Shown in pieces: positions 16,696-27,339 of a DNA stretch of 64,000 nucleotides. Made by a program: the position numbers and the translations under genes. Position 1 is the stretch's first letter; the number at the start of each line of letters is the position of its first letter. The notes under the pieces are model-generated. The model did no database searches. It was not told the DNA's origin and saw only the letters and a list, made by a program, of their open reading frames with translations. Source of the DNA: Sycon ciliatum (lineage: Eukaryota; Porifera; Calcarea; Leucosolenida; Sycettidae); assembly GCF_964019385.1 (NCBI RefSeq), contig NC_088653.1, forward strand, positions 8,918,290-8,982,289, read 5' to 3'.

Positions 16696-17010
16696 GCCAA
16701 GTGCTGCACGGTACCAGTACAGTCAGCTCATGCAGAAATCAAAATTCCCGCTCTTCTTCGCCATGGGTCACGCGCGTCACTTTTTACGTGTTTGGCATGC
16801 ACTGAGTGCGTTCGATTATGCACGCGAATCGATTCACGATTTTTTTTTGCCAGTGTAATCCGCCAATGGCTATACATGTCAACAACAAATAACTCCAAAG
16901 CACGAAAAAGGCCAAAAACTAAACCAAGAACATGTGCAATAACATGTTATTTAGAAAGACAGGACAAGTGAATAATTAGTCAGTCCATTGTTCATGATGA
17001 TCTCCGACGG

Positions 17011-17735
17011 TTACTTCGGCAAGCGAGCCTCCGCCACTGCCAAAGCAGCGTGGGCTCCGCAGGAGGGTACAAATTTCAAACCAAAATTTAAACGCCTACA
17101 ACCGCGAATGCACATGATACAGGATTTCAGAAGGCTGAAGGAAATCCTGCATCTAACAAATGCCATAACATGAGAGTAATGCTCACCCCTCTTCTCAGCC
17201 AACAGATGAGCAATTCGTTTATACAGTGCTGTTGATGCTGGACCCATTCCGCCACTGGCTGACATGACCGCCGGAACAAAGGAGGCTTGCTCAACCTGCC
17301 TCACCCGCTCCTCATAGTGCCATCTCTTTTCTTTTTCATGTCGCTGATACACAATAGTATGTGGTGCAGATCGATGTGAGCGTGAGTGAGGATTAAAAAC
17401 CCGTATATCGATAAGTGTACGCTCAAAACGACTGCCCCACAAACCATTGGCAGCGACATCCAACCGGGCACGGTCTTCCACATTTGCGGTCCGGTAGCGA
17501 AGGCGCTCCCCCGTCAGCGGTTGCAGCAAGGGCTCGATGGACACACTGGTGCACACCTCGTCCAGCAGGCGGGCCGTGACGTCCCGAATACCATTGTGTC
17601 TAATGGAGGGAAACCCTCCATAGGGGCACGACAGGGAATGCGCGACAGTTGCCTCTTGGCCGCAAGAGCAGTGTGACGGTACCCTGGCCGGTGTCCATCC
17701 GTAACGGAGGCAGAGCCCGTCCCAAAACTCTCCAT
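17011..17735 (-). pseudogene. Retroelement endonuclease-like tail, duplicated copy
   Basis: This is the duplicated 3' coding end of the element at 23,600-27,339. It reads FWDGLCLRYGW, then the knuckle THCSCGQEATVAHSLSC, then GIRDVTARLLDEV, LDVAANGLWG and ERTLIDIRVFNP, to the same stop. It ends at the duplication breakpoint, so it has no reverse transcriptase of its own. Because the frame here is as open as in copy B, the duplication looks recent. Confidence 0.8.
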
Positions 17736-17837
17736 TCGATAAATTAAAATGATACTTCGTGCAAACGAGCTGGCCTCACAAACGAGCCGAGTTTCTGGCG
17801 AGCGAGCTAACGAGTATCCGGTGAGATCGTTTCAACA

Positions 17838-18150
17838 CTAGTCACGGTTCGCGTGAGACTCGGCCAAAGGCCCAGTTTTCCGCATCCGCAGGAACGCCAC
17901 CACCCTCTTGGATCAAGGCGCAGATGCAGCTCCTAAGCGGTGGGAGGTGAGTAGATCAGACCCACCACAAAGTGGTCAAAGACCGAAATCCCATTCACTG
18001 CATCCATGTTTCCCTCGTGCCAGGCCACGAGTTCCCAATTAACTGTGGGTCGCAGCACGGCTGGAAAAAATCCTTCCGCTTCCAAGCAGGACTTGAACCT
18101 GGTACCCTCTGTTTCTCAATCATGGTCTTAGACCATCCCACTATGCCTGC
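17838..18150 (-). mobile_element. tRNA-derived SINE between the duplication copies
   Basis: On the minus strand a tRNA-like head has an A-box-like TAGTGGGATGGTCTAAG and a good B box, GGTTCAAGTCC (near 18,092-18,102). The body follows and ends in a structured block of about 110 bp. That block recurs at 51,418-51,520 without the head. I assign SINE from the tRNA-like promoter plus a dispersed, 5'-truncated second copy. The exact 3' end is uncertain. Confidence 0.65.
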
Positions 18151-18841
18151 CTGGACTAAAAAGCGCTCAAAATATTATAATAATCGCTTGTCCCTCTTTG
18201 GGAACAAAATCGGTCGCTTTGTCGGACAGGCGTTCAAAAATCGCACGATTTCCAAAAAATCGGAGTAAGTGGCAACCCTGAGTTATATTCATTGCCATTT
18301 TACGACTATTGTCTCCTCGTAGGTTATTGACATACTTTGATCGATCTCTTTGTCATTTTAGGGGGAAATCCCTATTCGTGTGCTCTTTGACCAACTGAGC
18401 ACGTGATAATGACGTACTTGGCTGAGGTTTGAATCGCCTCGAAAAGAGCTTTCTGTGATAGAGGAGAGTGGAATGGCATTGATGGTGGAATTTACTCGCA
18501 TATTGGGCTTGGGGTGGACTTTGCTGTAATCCCGCGCCTGATTTGTGGCAGCTAGTTGCCGGAGTCTGGTATGCTGGCGTTGCTCTCGCCAGGAGCTTTC
18601 CAAAGAGCCCAAGATTGTGGAAATGCAGTGAAGGAGGTCAAAGTTATAGCCTGTTGAAGGTGTAAATTGTGCAGAAAATTTAAATTCTGCTTCATTCTGT
18701 GCTGGAAATCAGTACATAAAGGGATATTTATTTATTTTTGCTTCGTTTTTGTTTACTTACAAGTACTACCATGGCTGGCTACCGCCTCCGTCGTTCCATA
18801 TTGGCCTATATTCTCTGGCCACGGGAAGGTGAAATCAAAAA

Positions 18842-19512
18842 ACGAGAGAGCTTGGAAGCTCAGGGCCCTACGCTATGCTTTTTTGCCTTGATGACCTAGA
18901 CAAAAAAAAAGCATAGGGATGTTATAAATTCTTTAAAAATTCCTTTTTTTAAGACATAAAATGGGATTCGAACCTGCACTATCGCGCGCCCTGCATGCAT
19001 CCCCCGATACACTTCGCATACATACAAATTCTTCCAAGTTGTTTCACATTGTGATCTTGCATTTGAAAGCCCTATTTGAATTGTGGCCAGCCGTCTTTGA
19101 TGGCACGGTACGGTAGGGGATAGGTACGGGACAGGTACGATCGAGGGTAATACGACACCGTCTCCCGTACCGTACCGTACCATCAAACACAGCTGGCCAC
19201 ATACAGCTGCCAGCAATATTCCAATAGGGCTTTCAAACGCAAGATAATAACATAAAGCAACTTGGAAGAATGGGTATGAATGCAAAGTGTATGGGGGAAT
19301 GCATGTAGGGTGATAGTGCGGGTTCGAATCCCAGGATATGTCTGAAAAAAAAGGAGAATTGAAAAATTTATAACATTCTATGCTTTTTTGCCGTCAGATA
19401 CGGATAGCGCCAGGCGTGACACAAACAAACACACAAACAAACACCGAATTAAAGCTGTGTGGACCCTGGCTAGCGCCAGACGTTACTGAAGTAAAGTCTT
19501 CTGCATAGCTAC
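18842..19512. mobile_element. Palindromic element with about 300-bp arms (MULE-like)
   Basis: Two long inverted arms meet near 19,120-19,180 around GGTACGGTAG and CCGTACCGTACC. The arms carry ACGAGAGAGCTTGG at one end and TGCATAGCTACG at the other, and each holds a T-arm-like GGTTCGAATCC. It is absent from copy A at 12,625, so it inserted after the duplication or was lost there. The same family at 50,594-56,332 shows a clear 9-bp duplication. Here the flanks are A-rich and ambiguous. Confidence 0.75.
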
Positions 19513-19793
19513 GTGAATAAAAAAAATAACTGATGCAGCATGCCTGGTGTGCAACAATACCATATCAGTAAAGAAGCTGGTCAAATAGTGAAATAGGGCT
19601 TTCAACGCAAGGTTCATAACGTGAAGCAAGTTGGTAGGATGAGTATGTATGCAAAGTGTATGGAAGGAATGCATGCAAGGAGAGAGTGCATGTTCCAATA
19701 CCACGTTAGTGTGCGAACAATTGGAAAAACGAAGAAGAAGAAGAAAAACAATAAGCTAGCACCACAGCATAATAAAAATTACTCCGTAAAATG

Positions 19794-20040
19794 TACTTGA
19801 CCTGTCAGCGTGTGTTCAGGATCAAACCCCGTGTTATGTATGTAGCTGACCTGTCAGTGTGTGTTCAGGATCAAACCCCGTGTTATGTATGTAGCTGACC
19901 TGTCAGTGTGTGTTCAGGATCAAACCCCGTGTTATGTATGTAGCTGACCTGTCAATGTGTGTTCAGGATCAAACCCCGTGTTATGTATGTAGCTGACCTG
20001 TCAGTGTGTGTTCAGGATCAAACCCCGTGTTATGTATGAA
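19794..20040. repeat. 49-bp minisatellite, 5 copies
   Basis: Same unit as 12,911-13,060, expanded to five copies. Units differ by single bases, for example CAATGTG for CAGTGTG. Confidence 0.95.
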
Positions 20041-20407
20041 AAAATATGAAAATGTATATCAAGCACCATACACCCTGACTACTCGTTTCAGCCTCTGGGA
20101 AATCCAGATAATTAATAATTGGTTTACAAATCAGTTGGCTGGAAATCCCAGTGCCCTCCGTATGCTTTGCTTTCACCTAGGTCATCATGCTTGTTACTTC
20201 AGTTTCCTAATCGTCAATTTCTATAAAACTGATAGAAACTTCTTTTCAATATGATTATCAAGTACATCTTTATGTATGTTTTTGCAAAGACGTTTCTTTT
20301 AGTTGGATAGAAATAGAGGATTTCTGATGGTATGCAAGCTCCGCTGCATGGAGTTCCCTACACACACCATTCTCAAATCAAATAGTCTCTTCGCTGAAAA
20401 GTACTTA

Positions 20408-20624
20408 CTGTAAATATACAAATTTTCGGCAGCTATTTAATTTCGGCTATATTCGGCACCGGCCCAAAACGCCTAAATTAAAACGCCGATGAAAATTTTC
20501 ACAGCATCTGTCGCACTATGCCGTGCCCTCTGATCTACCCCACGCCGAAAATAAATCGCCAACGAAATGTCAAAAATCGTGAAGTGACGAAATTTTGCAG
20601 CGCCGAAATTTTGTATATTTACAG
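20408..20624. mobile_element. TA-flanked MITE, copy B
   Basis: Paralogue of 13,431-13,647, with the same CTGTAAATATAC ends and TA flanks. Confidence 0.85.
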
Positions 20625-21099
20625 TATGTCTCAATCAAATATTCTTAAAAGAAAACTCTGAATTAGCCTCTGGGATATAGCTGATGCTATTACCGCTCTT
20701 TAGAGATCGGATAGCTCTAATTCTGTGATGACCATGCCCGGAATTTACCGGAAGCCTGATTGATTATCTTCCAAGCTCTGGGCGTCGAGACCCCCAGCAT
20801 AATGGTTCAAAACACAATGATCCCGAGGGACCCATTGGAACTTTATTAGCTGGAGGAGTATGCACCATGTCCTGGGAAATTGTCAGAGAAACCACCCAGG
20901 GAATTTAGAGCAGAGCAGAAGAGTACGGTTTTTACCGCTCTTTAGCGACGAAATGGCTCTAGTCTAGTGCCCTTTTCTGCGGATTCTCAGTCTGTCGGAG
21001 TATTTACTCCGAGAGTTGTCATTATTAACGAAGAGCAAAGCATCAAGGCTGTGCTGTAAAAGACGGGAGGTCGTTTGCATCCGCTTTTGTAGATTTTCC

Positions 21100-21500
21100 C
21101 GGGAAGTGGAACCCTGGGGTTGAAGTCAGTATCTGCAAAACTTAGACTGCGACAGAAAACAATAGCCTTACGTATGTGTTTGGTCTTCTTTGAAAATGCG
21201 AGTGAGCGTGCGGACATGTTGGTGCCTGGAGTGGTGAATGGATGTCCAGAAAACGCTGTGATTGATACAGGATCCGCCGCTACATTGTTGTCAGAGGATT
21301 TTGCCGACCGCCTACCTAAGGAGCTGGAAAAGGAAACCTCTGACCAAGGCCCGAGGTTAATTGGTGCCAACGGACAACCACCGCCGCCCGAGACGAGGAG
21401 GACACCGCTCGGGTATGTGACAGTGCTCAGCCAGTTGGCGCGATGAAAAGGCGAACCCCGCGTTCCCGCCATCCGCCCCAGCTGTTTGGGAGTCCTGTGT
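21100..21500 (+). mobile_element. LTR-retroelement fossil fragment (retropepsin-type), copy B
   Basis: Duplicate of 14,140-14,540, with the DTGSAATLL signature. A broken remnant with no other retroelement part beside it. Confidence 0.7.
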
Positions 21501-22096
21501 GGAACGAGTAAGTGACTTCAGTGGTACTGACTGGATTGGTTGTGTTCGATATAACAGTTAGTTTTGGAACAATTTTGGTAGAGACTGACCTGCACTCGTT
21601 TAGTTAAAATTGTTACCCATACTCTTAGTCTAATTTATTAAGTTACTTATAACGCGAGGACGTGTTCTTTTCCATGTAAGCGGGGGATATGTCATATCCA
21701 TACTATTGACACATGCCTTTTAGGCCTCTACGTGACAAGTCTGCCTTTATTTAGGTGTCTAGTTATATATTTATATCCCGTAAACGGATTCATAATCGCC
21801 TTTATTTTATGTCTTCACACAAAGCCTGGCGCCTTCCTTATTTTGTATACCCTGTGTTTCCTTAGCTGGCTCCTGCTCTTTGTGATACAGTTTATACACA
21901 TTATTGCTCAGTAAGGATTTATCGGGTGTTAGCGACCGTCGTGAGTTCCCTTCGGGAGCGGACACGATAATTTACGTTACTTTTATTGCTAAGTTTTGGT
22001 ACACTGCGGCATGCCGGTGTACTATGGTTCATTATTTGTCCTATAGTTCGTACGGGGGATCAGCCTCCCGCCGGTTGTTAGATATTATGGCAATCG

Positions 22097-22098
<2 letters not shown>

Positions 22099-22187
<89 letters not shown>

Positions 22188-22190
22188 ATC
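22099..22190. repeat. (TC)n microsatellite
   Basis: About 85 bp of TC repeat, followed by the alternative-hairpin motif at 22,198-22,230. Confidence 0.97.
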
Positions 22191-23021
22191 TATCTTGCCT
22201 TCCGCCTTCAGGCGGAAGCTTCGGCTTCCGTCTCTCTTGCCTTGTGCTCTCATATCATCTCTTGAACTATGTTACTTTCGTTGAAGATGTGAGTAAACCT
22301 GAACGCTGGTGTGAGTGTACGTGTCTTTATAATTATGCCTGAGTGTGTGTGTGTGTGTGAGTATGTCTAGGTATATGTGCCTGCATGCGTAAGAGTAATT
22401 CTGTTGGTGGACTCTCTCTCCAAGTGGCCATCACTGCACGGCCTTGTAAGAAGAAGTTTTAGTAAGTTAGTTATGTCGACGACCGCGGCCTTGGGGTCTA
22501 ACCCCGGGCCGACCGGATACGACACATGACTAGACACACCTAGCATGCAATTCTGGCGCCAGAATTAGAGAAATTCCGCCCTCTCTTCAGAAAGGACGGA
22601 TTTGACGGAATTGGATAGAATCAATTCTAACGACGGAATTTGTCACTTTTTCTGTAATCGAACTGTGCAACAACAATAACTAATTCTAGAATTGCCCGAA
22701 ATGCGTGTGATCGAAAGCGCCCCATATGTATGTGTGACCGCTGCATCGTGTGTTCCGCGAAAGCGGCTGCGGTACTTACGCGTTTTGCCTCCGCTACGAT
22801 ACAAAACCGGATACAACTTACAAGCATCATGTTCTTTGAAGTGGGCATGGAAACATGCGCGAAAAGTGAAAAATCACATCAAAGTTCAAAGCCATCCCGG
22901 AGCGGCTTTGAAGGCGGCTTTGAAAGCGGATTTCGGCTTTTGGTTTTCAGGCAAGGCGAAACGAGTGGTTTGGTGTGTCGAGTGCGCAGAGTTTTTGTTA
23001 TTTTTTGGAGAGTGCGGTACC

Positions 23022-23306
23022 ATGCCTCGAGTTGTCTTTTCTCCCAAGGTGCGGCTACGGCTTATAGAACTATGGGGAAAATACCAGCGAGAAAATGGAA
23101 CTATGATTAAAAGAGCTGTTGCCGAGAAGAGGATTGCAGATGAGCTGAATCTGTGCGCAAAGCAGCTATGCGGAGATGTTCAGGAAATAAAATACACGGC
23201 CGGTATGGTTCACAACTCCAGCACACTCAGAGGAATACACCAGTTGTGGAGGCGTTCCACCGAGATCATACTAGCGGACCAAGAAATAGTTTTCTTGAAA
23301 TATTGA
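23022..23306 (+). CDS. Myb/SANT-like small protein (PIF/Harbinger-associated?)
   Basis: This 94-residue frame starts at an ATG after GCGGTACC: MPRVVFSPKVRLRLIELWGK. It continues YQRENGTMIKRAVAEKRIAD, then ELNLCAKQL, and ends FLKY. A tryptophan-bearing first helix (LIELWGKYQ) and a later IADELN helix resemble the start of Myb/SANT-like DNA-binding domains. Frame conservation between this copy and 36,257-36,598 suggests past protein-level constraint. PIF/Harbinger transposons carry a Myb-like partner of their transposase, and Harbinger-like ends flank the third copy. The assignment is inferred from pattern only, and the open frame extends upstream to 22,692 without a clear start. Confidence 0.45.
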   Translation: MPRVVFSPKVRLRLIELWGKYQRENGTMIKRAVAEKRIADELNLCAKQLCGDVQEIKYTAGMVHNSSTLRGIHQLWRRSTEIILADQEIVFLKY

Positions 23307-23620
23307 GCCAAGTGCTGCACGGTACCAGTACGGGCAGCTCATGCAGAAATCAAAATTCCCGCTCTTCTTCGCCATGGGTCACGCGGGTCACTTTTTATGT
23401 GTTTGGCATGCACTGAGTGCGTTCGATTATGCACGCGAATCGATTCACGATTTTTTTTGCCAGTGTAATCCGCCAAGGGCTATACATGTCACCAACAAAT
23501 AACTCCAAAGCACGAAAAAGGCCAAAAACTAAACCAAGAACATGTGCAATTACATGTTATTTAGAAAGACAGGACAAGTGAATAATTAGTTAGTCCATTG
23601 TTCATGATGATCTCCGACGG

Positions 23621-24497
23621 TTACTTCGGCAAGCGAGCCTCCGCCACTGCCAAAGCAGCGTGGGCTCCGCAGGAGGGTGCAAATTTCAAACTAAAATTTA
23701 AACGCCTACAACCGCGAATGCACATGATACAGGATTTCAGAAGGCTGAAGGAAATCCTGCATCTAACAAATGCCATAACATGAGAGTAATGCTCACCCCT
23801 CTTCTCAGCCAACAGATGAGCAATTCGTTTATACAGTGCTGTTGATGCTGGACCCATTCCCCCACTGGCTGTCATGACCGCCGGAACAAAGGAGGCTTGC
23901 TCAACCTGCCTCACCCGCTCCTCATAGTGCCATCTCTTTTCTTTTTCATGTCGCTGATACACAATAGTATGTGGTGCAGATCGATGTGAGCGTGAGTGAG
24001 GATTAAAAACCCGTATATCAATAAGTGTACGCTCAAAACGACTGCCCCACAAACCATTGGCAGCGACATCCAACCGGGCACGGTCTTCCACATTTGCGGT
24101 CCGGTAGCGAAGACGCTCCCCCGTCAGCGGTTGCAGCAAGGGCTCGATGGACACACTGGTGCACACCTTGTCCAGCAGGCGGGCCGTGACGTCCCGAATA
24201 CCATTGTGTCTAATGGAGGGAAACCCTCCATAGGGGCACGACAGGGAATGCGCGACAGTTGCCTCTTGGCCGCAAGAGCAGTGTGTCGGTACCCTGGCCG
24301 GTGTCCATCCGTAACGGAGGCAGAGCCCGTCCCAAAACTCTCCATTCGATAAATTAAAATGATACTTCTTAAGTGGACGACACGTCAGCCAGCTCGACGA
24401 CCCTTTCTCCTTCGCGACGTCTATGCCATGTCGTAGCGACTCCGACGCACTGCCCGATATCGCCTCGAATTCCAGTTTCTGATGGCGTCGAGAAGAT
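23621..24497 (-). CDS. Retroelement C terminus: CCHC knuckle and endonuclease-like domain
   Basis: It continues after an in-frame stop near 24,500: KEKGSSSWLTCRPLKKY, FWDGLCLRYGWTP, then CSCGQEATVAHSLSC (C-x-C-x7-H-x3-C) and FPSIRHNGIRDVTARLL. The motif RLDVAANGLWG followed about 12 residues later by LIDIRVF fits the P/RxD...D-x-V core of restriction-like endonucleases in R2-type elements. The end is ISFSLLKSCIMCIRGCRRLN, then a tail to a stop at 23,621. The putative catalytic acids are present. The fold assignment is by pattern, not by search. Confidence 0.7.
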
Positions 24498-24777
24498 GCC
24501 TAAGCGTCTCTCTTGGCCGATCTGATTAATACTACGGAGTCACCGATGGAGCCATCCCCCGACAAGATTCTCCGAGACAAAGGGTTGGTCATCCGAACCG
24601 ACGATTCGTATTGTTGGCATAGGGACACAGGGTTAATCAAACCGAGCCCACCCAGACGACACGGCAAAGCCATAAGCCGCCGGAGGGTGTCGCCTGGGGA
24701 TGCACCGCAAGTTAAGGCGGGAATCAGTTCAGACTTCACAATGTCCTCCAGCGGTTGGAACATGGGTTCGGGTACCT

Positions 24778-27339
24778 TCATGGTACGACACAGGAACGCC
24801 CATCTACCCGGAGGCCCGTCACATACGCAGAATACGCAGCCTGCGGCTGGGTTTGTGCAAATACTGCTAGCTTCTTCAGTTCCCCCATCCATTCGTCCAC
24901 CTTTGTTTTGATATAACTTTGAAGAAAGCCTTCTCTTCCGATTGCTGCGCCAAGATATCGTGATCCCTCGTCCGTTATCATTACACCAGTGTCCCGAAAC
25001 AATTCAGTCGCCTCCTGGTAACACCTTTCCTTGACGACAAGGACCGATTTCTTTGGGTTTACGTAATATTCATATGCCGGTCCTCTCTTGTCCATTATGT
25101 CCCACCATAGACGGAGTCTGCGAAGACGAGCAGCAGCGGATGAATCGTCCGCGAACCATGACTGCACCGCACCCGCCTCATCCGCCAAACGTATCAAGGG
25201 CATTATTCCCAACGCGTATATGTACATTGCAAGGGGATCACCCTGTGTTGTCCCTTCTTGCGACAGGATACTTTCACCGTCCACGTAGAGATGAGCTGGA
25301 TCACGGTAAGGATTAATCAGAACGGTAGCAAGTGATGGACACAAGTGCCGAACATTTCTTAAGCAAGTCTGTCGATTTAGTCTGTTGAACGCATTACTTG
25401 CATCCGCCATCAGAATTCCTTCGGTGTCATCCATCTCAAAGGCCTGCTGCATCGCATGTATTCCCGCCTCTATACCGCGACCTTGGCCAGCGCATAGCTG
25501 TATACACCCAACCGCCTCCTGAACGGCTTGGCCTACGACGGAGAGGATGGCCTTGCTTTTAATGCGTCGAGCGACCTCACCTATTCCAATCGGCCGGACA
25601 CCGGGTTGCTTGTCCAACGCTATCAATCTGCACGCAGTGAAAGCCGACAAAGATGCTGGGTGCACGTACGTGGAGGCCAAACGCCTTGCACACGATGCTT
25701 GTGCATCGCAAAGGCCCTGGGAGGCGTCAGAGAAACTAGCGCAAAAATGCCCCCAGTTCTCGGCGTCAACACCACTCGGCCCCGCAGCACCCTGCGTACG
25801 AAGCGCTGCACTCTTAATCGAATGACGTCCAAGGCTGCTGAAATAGATCGGATGAGGTGAAGCAGGTGGATCACCACCAATAACGGCGTCCTCGCTCATC
25901 AGCTCTGCGGGTGGATGTTTGTCTTTCAGGATATCCCAGACAATGCGTCCGTCAATCTCGTCGCCCAACCAATGCACGCCTTCATCATCACCGCTTGTCA
26001 AGCCACGGAGCGCCTTGCCCACTTTGCCCGCGGTGACATAATCTGCAAAACGCCTAGCAGGGTCAACCGACGGACCCACTGAATCACGTTTATGTTTGTT
26101 CTTGGACGATAGAAGAGAGGTCTGTACGGTGTCCGCTTCCCGTTGCAGCTCTGCAAAATCTCCCTTCGACCACTGGTCCATGCGGCGCTCAAGTATTTTA
26201 CCATATTTATTATTGTCACAGTCCGGCTTCTGCAGCATTAGCATCTGGTAGACGGCTGCAATCTTGAGTGCGATCATTTCATAAGATCCCCCATCTCCGA
26301 AGCAGGAATAGAACGATGTCAAGGTAGTGATAAATCGTCTTCCAATATTTCCAGACGGCACAGAGAAAGCATTCGGGCGAAAGTGAACACATTTGTTATA
26401 TGCAGCCTCTATGGCTCCAGCTGTCTCCGCTGCAGACAAATCACCAAGCCTGAACGACGGGTCGGAGCTAGCTATGGGCTCCGGCTCGGGCAGATCCAAG
26501 CCGGTCCGGACATCAGCTGAGCCCTGCACACGCAAGGTCGACATAGCGGTATTCACTTCAACAGCATCCCCGGACGTGCGCCCCCTGGTCTCCCGGGAAG
26601 CAGAGTGTAAGTCACTTGTGGTTGGTACCGAATTACCATGCACAAGTCCCCCAGGCAAGAACCCGGTGTCATACACGTCTGGCGAGCATACTGGAGCTAA
26701 AGTGTCGACAGCGGAATGCGGATCAACCGCTTCCTGCCCATCAGGTAAGTTGGTATCAGCTCCATTTTTAAAGAGTTCAATTTGTTTGTCATTTCTAGTA
26801 TTGTCCATTTCACCATTGTCAGCCACCGGTAAAGACCGTGCATCGAGGCTCCTATCCAGCCGGCCAGCAGAAGAGAGAAAGAGATCGCCCGACACTGGTT
26901 CATGTCCAGGTAGAACCGGCACTGGGCAAGCAGGAATACCCCGCCGCTGTGCAAATCTGGAGTCAGCACCTCCCAAGGAACCATGAACCACTGTGGTACA
27001 GTCGCTTGGTGCATTGGAGTGCGCCGCCATCGGCACAAGACCTCTATCATCAGCTCGAGGTGGATACGGATTGCGACATTTCCCATCCATCATTGGCCTG
27101 GAGTTTGTACAGGGCTGCTTGAGGCCGCAACATCTATAGTCTCTGCACAGGTCACCGTTTGCAGCGCAGTGACAGTACCCGTACTCCACCTGTCCGCTGT
27201 GGCCCTTCGCCCGCTCCCGCTGGCGTACACGGCTGCGCAGCGCGTCTACTTCACTTCTTGACGCTTCCTGCGCCCATACAGATTGGATATCGGCATCGTC
27301 TCCCATCACGCGTGTACGGTCTGGACACCGCCGTGGCAC
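24778..27339 (-). CDS. Reverse transcriptase ORF, N-terminal and RT part
   Basis: 853 residues. Residues about 54-90 form a Cys cluster (CHCAANGDLCRDYRCC, then KQPCTNS and GKC) reminiscent of CxC-type zinc domains. After an Asp/Ser-rich linker comes the RT: RLIALDKQPGVRPIGIGEV, then MADASNAFNRLNRQ (first catalytic Asp), SQEGTTQGDPLAMYIYALG and WFADDSSAA (catalytic Asp pair). The thumb includes YLGAAIGREGFLQSYIKTKV. Polymerase residues look intact. The frame ends in GLRVDGRSCVVP because of a frameshift. The next frame (24,500-24,892) picks up with PPGRWAFLCRTMKVPE and reaches LPCRLGGLGLINPVSLC. No cellular function is expected; it copies the element's RNA. Confidence 0.85.
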   Translation of the reverse strand: MPRRCPDRTRVMGDDADIQSVWAQEASRSEVDALRSRVRQRERAKGHSGQVEYGYCHCAANGDLCRDYRCCGLKQPCTNSRPMMDGKCRNPYPPRADDRGLVPMAAHSNAPSDCTTVVHGSLGGADSRFAQRRGIPACPVPVLPGHEPVSGDLFLSSAGRLDRSLDARSLPVADNGEMDNTRNDKQIELFKNGADTNLPDGQEAVDPHSAVDTLAPVCSPDVYDTGFLPGGLVHGNSVPTTSDLHSASRETRGRTSGDAVEVNTAMSTLRVQGSADVRTGLDLPEPEPIASSDPSFRLGDLSAAETAGAIEAAYNKCVHFRPNAFSVPSGNIGRRFITTLTSFYSCFGDGGSYEMIALKIAAVYQMLMLQKPDCDNNKYGKILERRMDQWSKGDFAELQREADTVQTSLLSSKNKHKRDSVGPSVDPARRFADYVTAGKVGKALRGLTSGDDEGVHWLGDEIDGRIVWDILKDKHPPAELMSEDAVIGGDPPASPHPIYFSSLGRHSIKSAALRTQGAAGPSGVDAENWGHFCASFSDASQGLCDAQASCARRLASTYVHPASLSAFTACRLIALDKQPGVRPIGIGEVARRIKSKAILSVVGQAVQEAVGCIQLCAGQGRGIEAGIHAMQQAFEMDDTEGILMADASNAFNRLNRQTCLRNVRHLCPSLATVLINPYRDPAHLYVDGESILSQEGTTQGDPLAMYIYALGIMPLIRLADEAGAVQSWFADDSSAAARLRRLRLWWDIMDKRGPAYEYYVNPKKSVLVVKERCYQEATELFRDTGVMITDEGSRYLGAAIGREGFLQSYIKTKVDEWMGELKKLAVFAQTQPQAAYSAYVTGLRVDGRSCVVP

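Larger units (their letters stand above)
18151..24368. repeat. Segmental duplication, copy B (6.2 kb)
   Basis: Collinear with 11,955-17,758. It carries one extra insertion (18,842-19,512), two extra minisatellite units and shorter TC/TG tracts. It joins the 5' three-quarters of the minus-strand retroelement without a break, so this copy holds the ancestral junction. Confidence 0.95.
23600..27339 (-). mobile_element. Non-LTR-type retroelement with restriction-like endonuclease tail
   Basis: It reads leftward. In order: an N-terminal Cys-rich patch, a long acidic linker, the reverse transcriptase, a thumb-like region, a CCHC knuckle and a PD-(D/E)XK-like motif. This order (RT, then CCHC, then a C-terminal endonuclease) is that of R2/CRE/NeSL-type elements. 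The protein matches a family I know from sponge, cnidarian and lancelet genomes. The coding sequence is interrupted by one frameshift near 24,830 and one stop near 24,500. The 5' end upstream of 27,339 and the 3' untranslated end below 23,600 are not sharply defined, and no target duplication was seen. Confidence 0.75.

Noticed and set aside
25528-26986. Plus-strand ORFs opposite the reverse transcriptase
   Set aside because: Shadows of the minus-strand RT frame, with no domain of their own.
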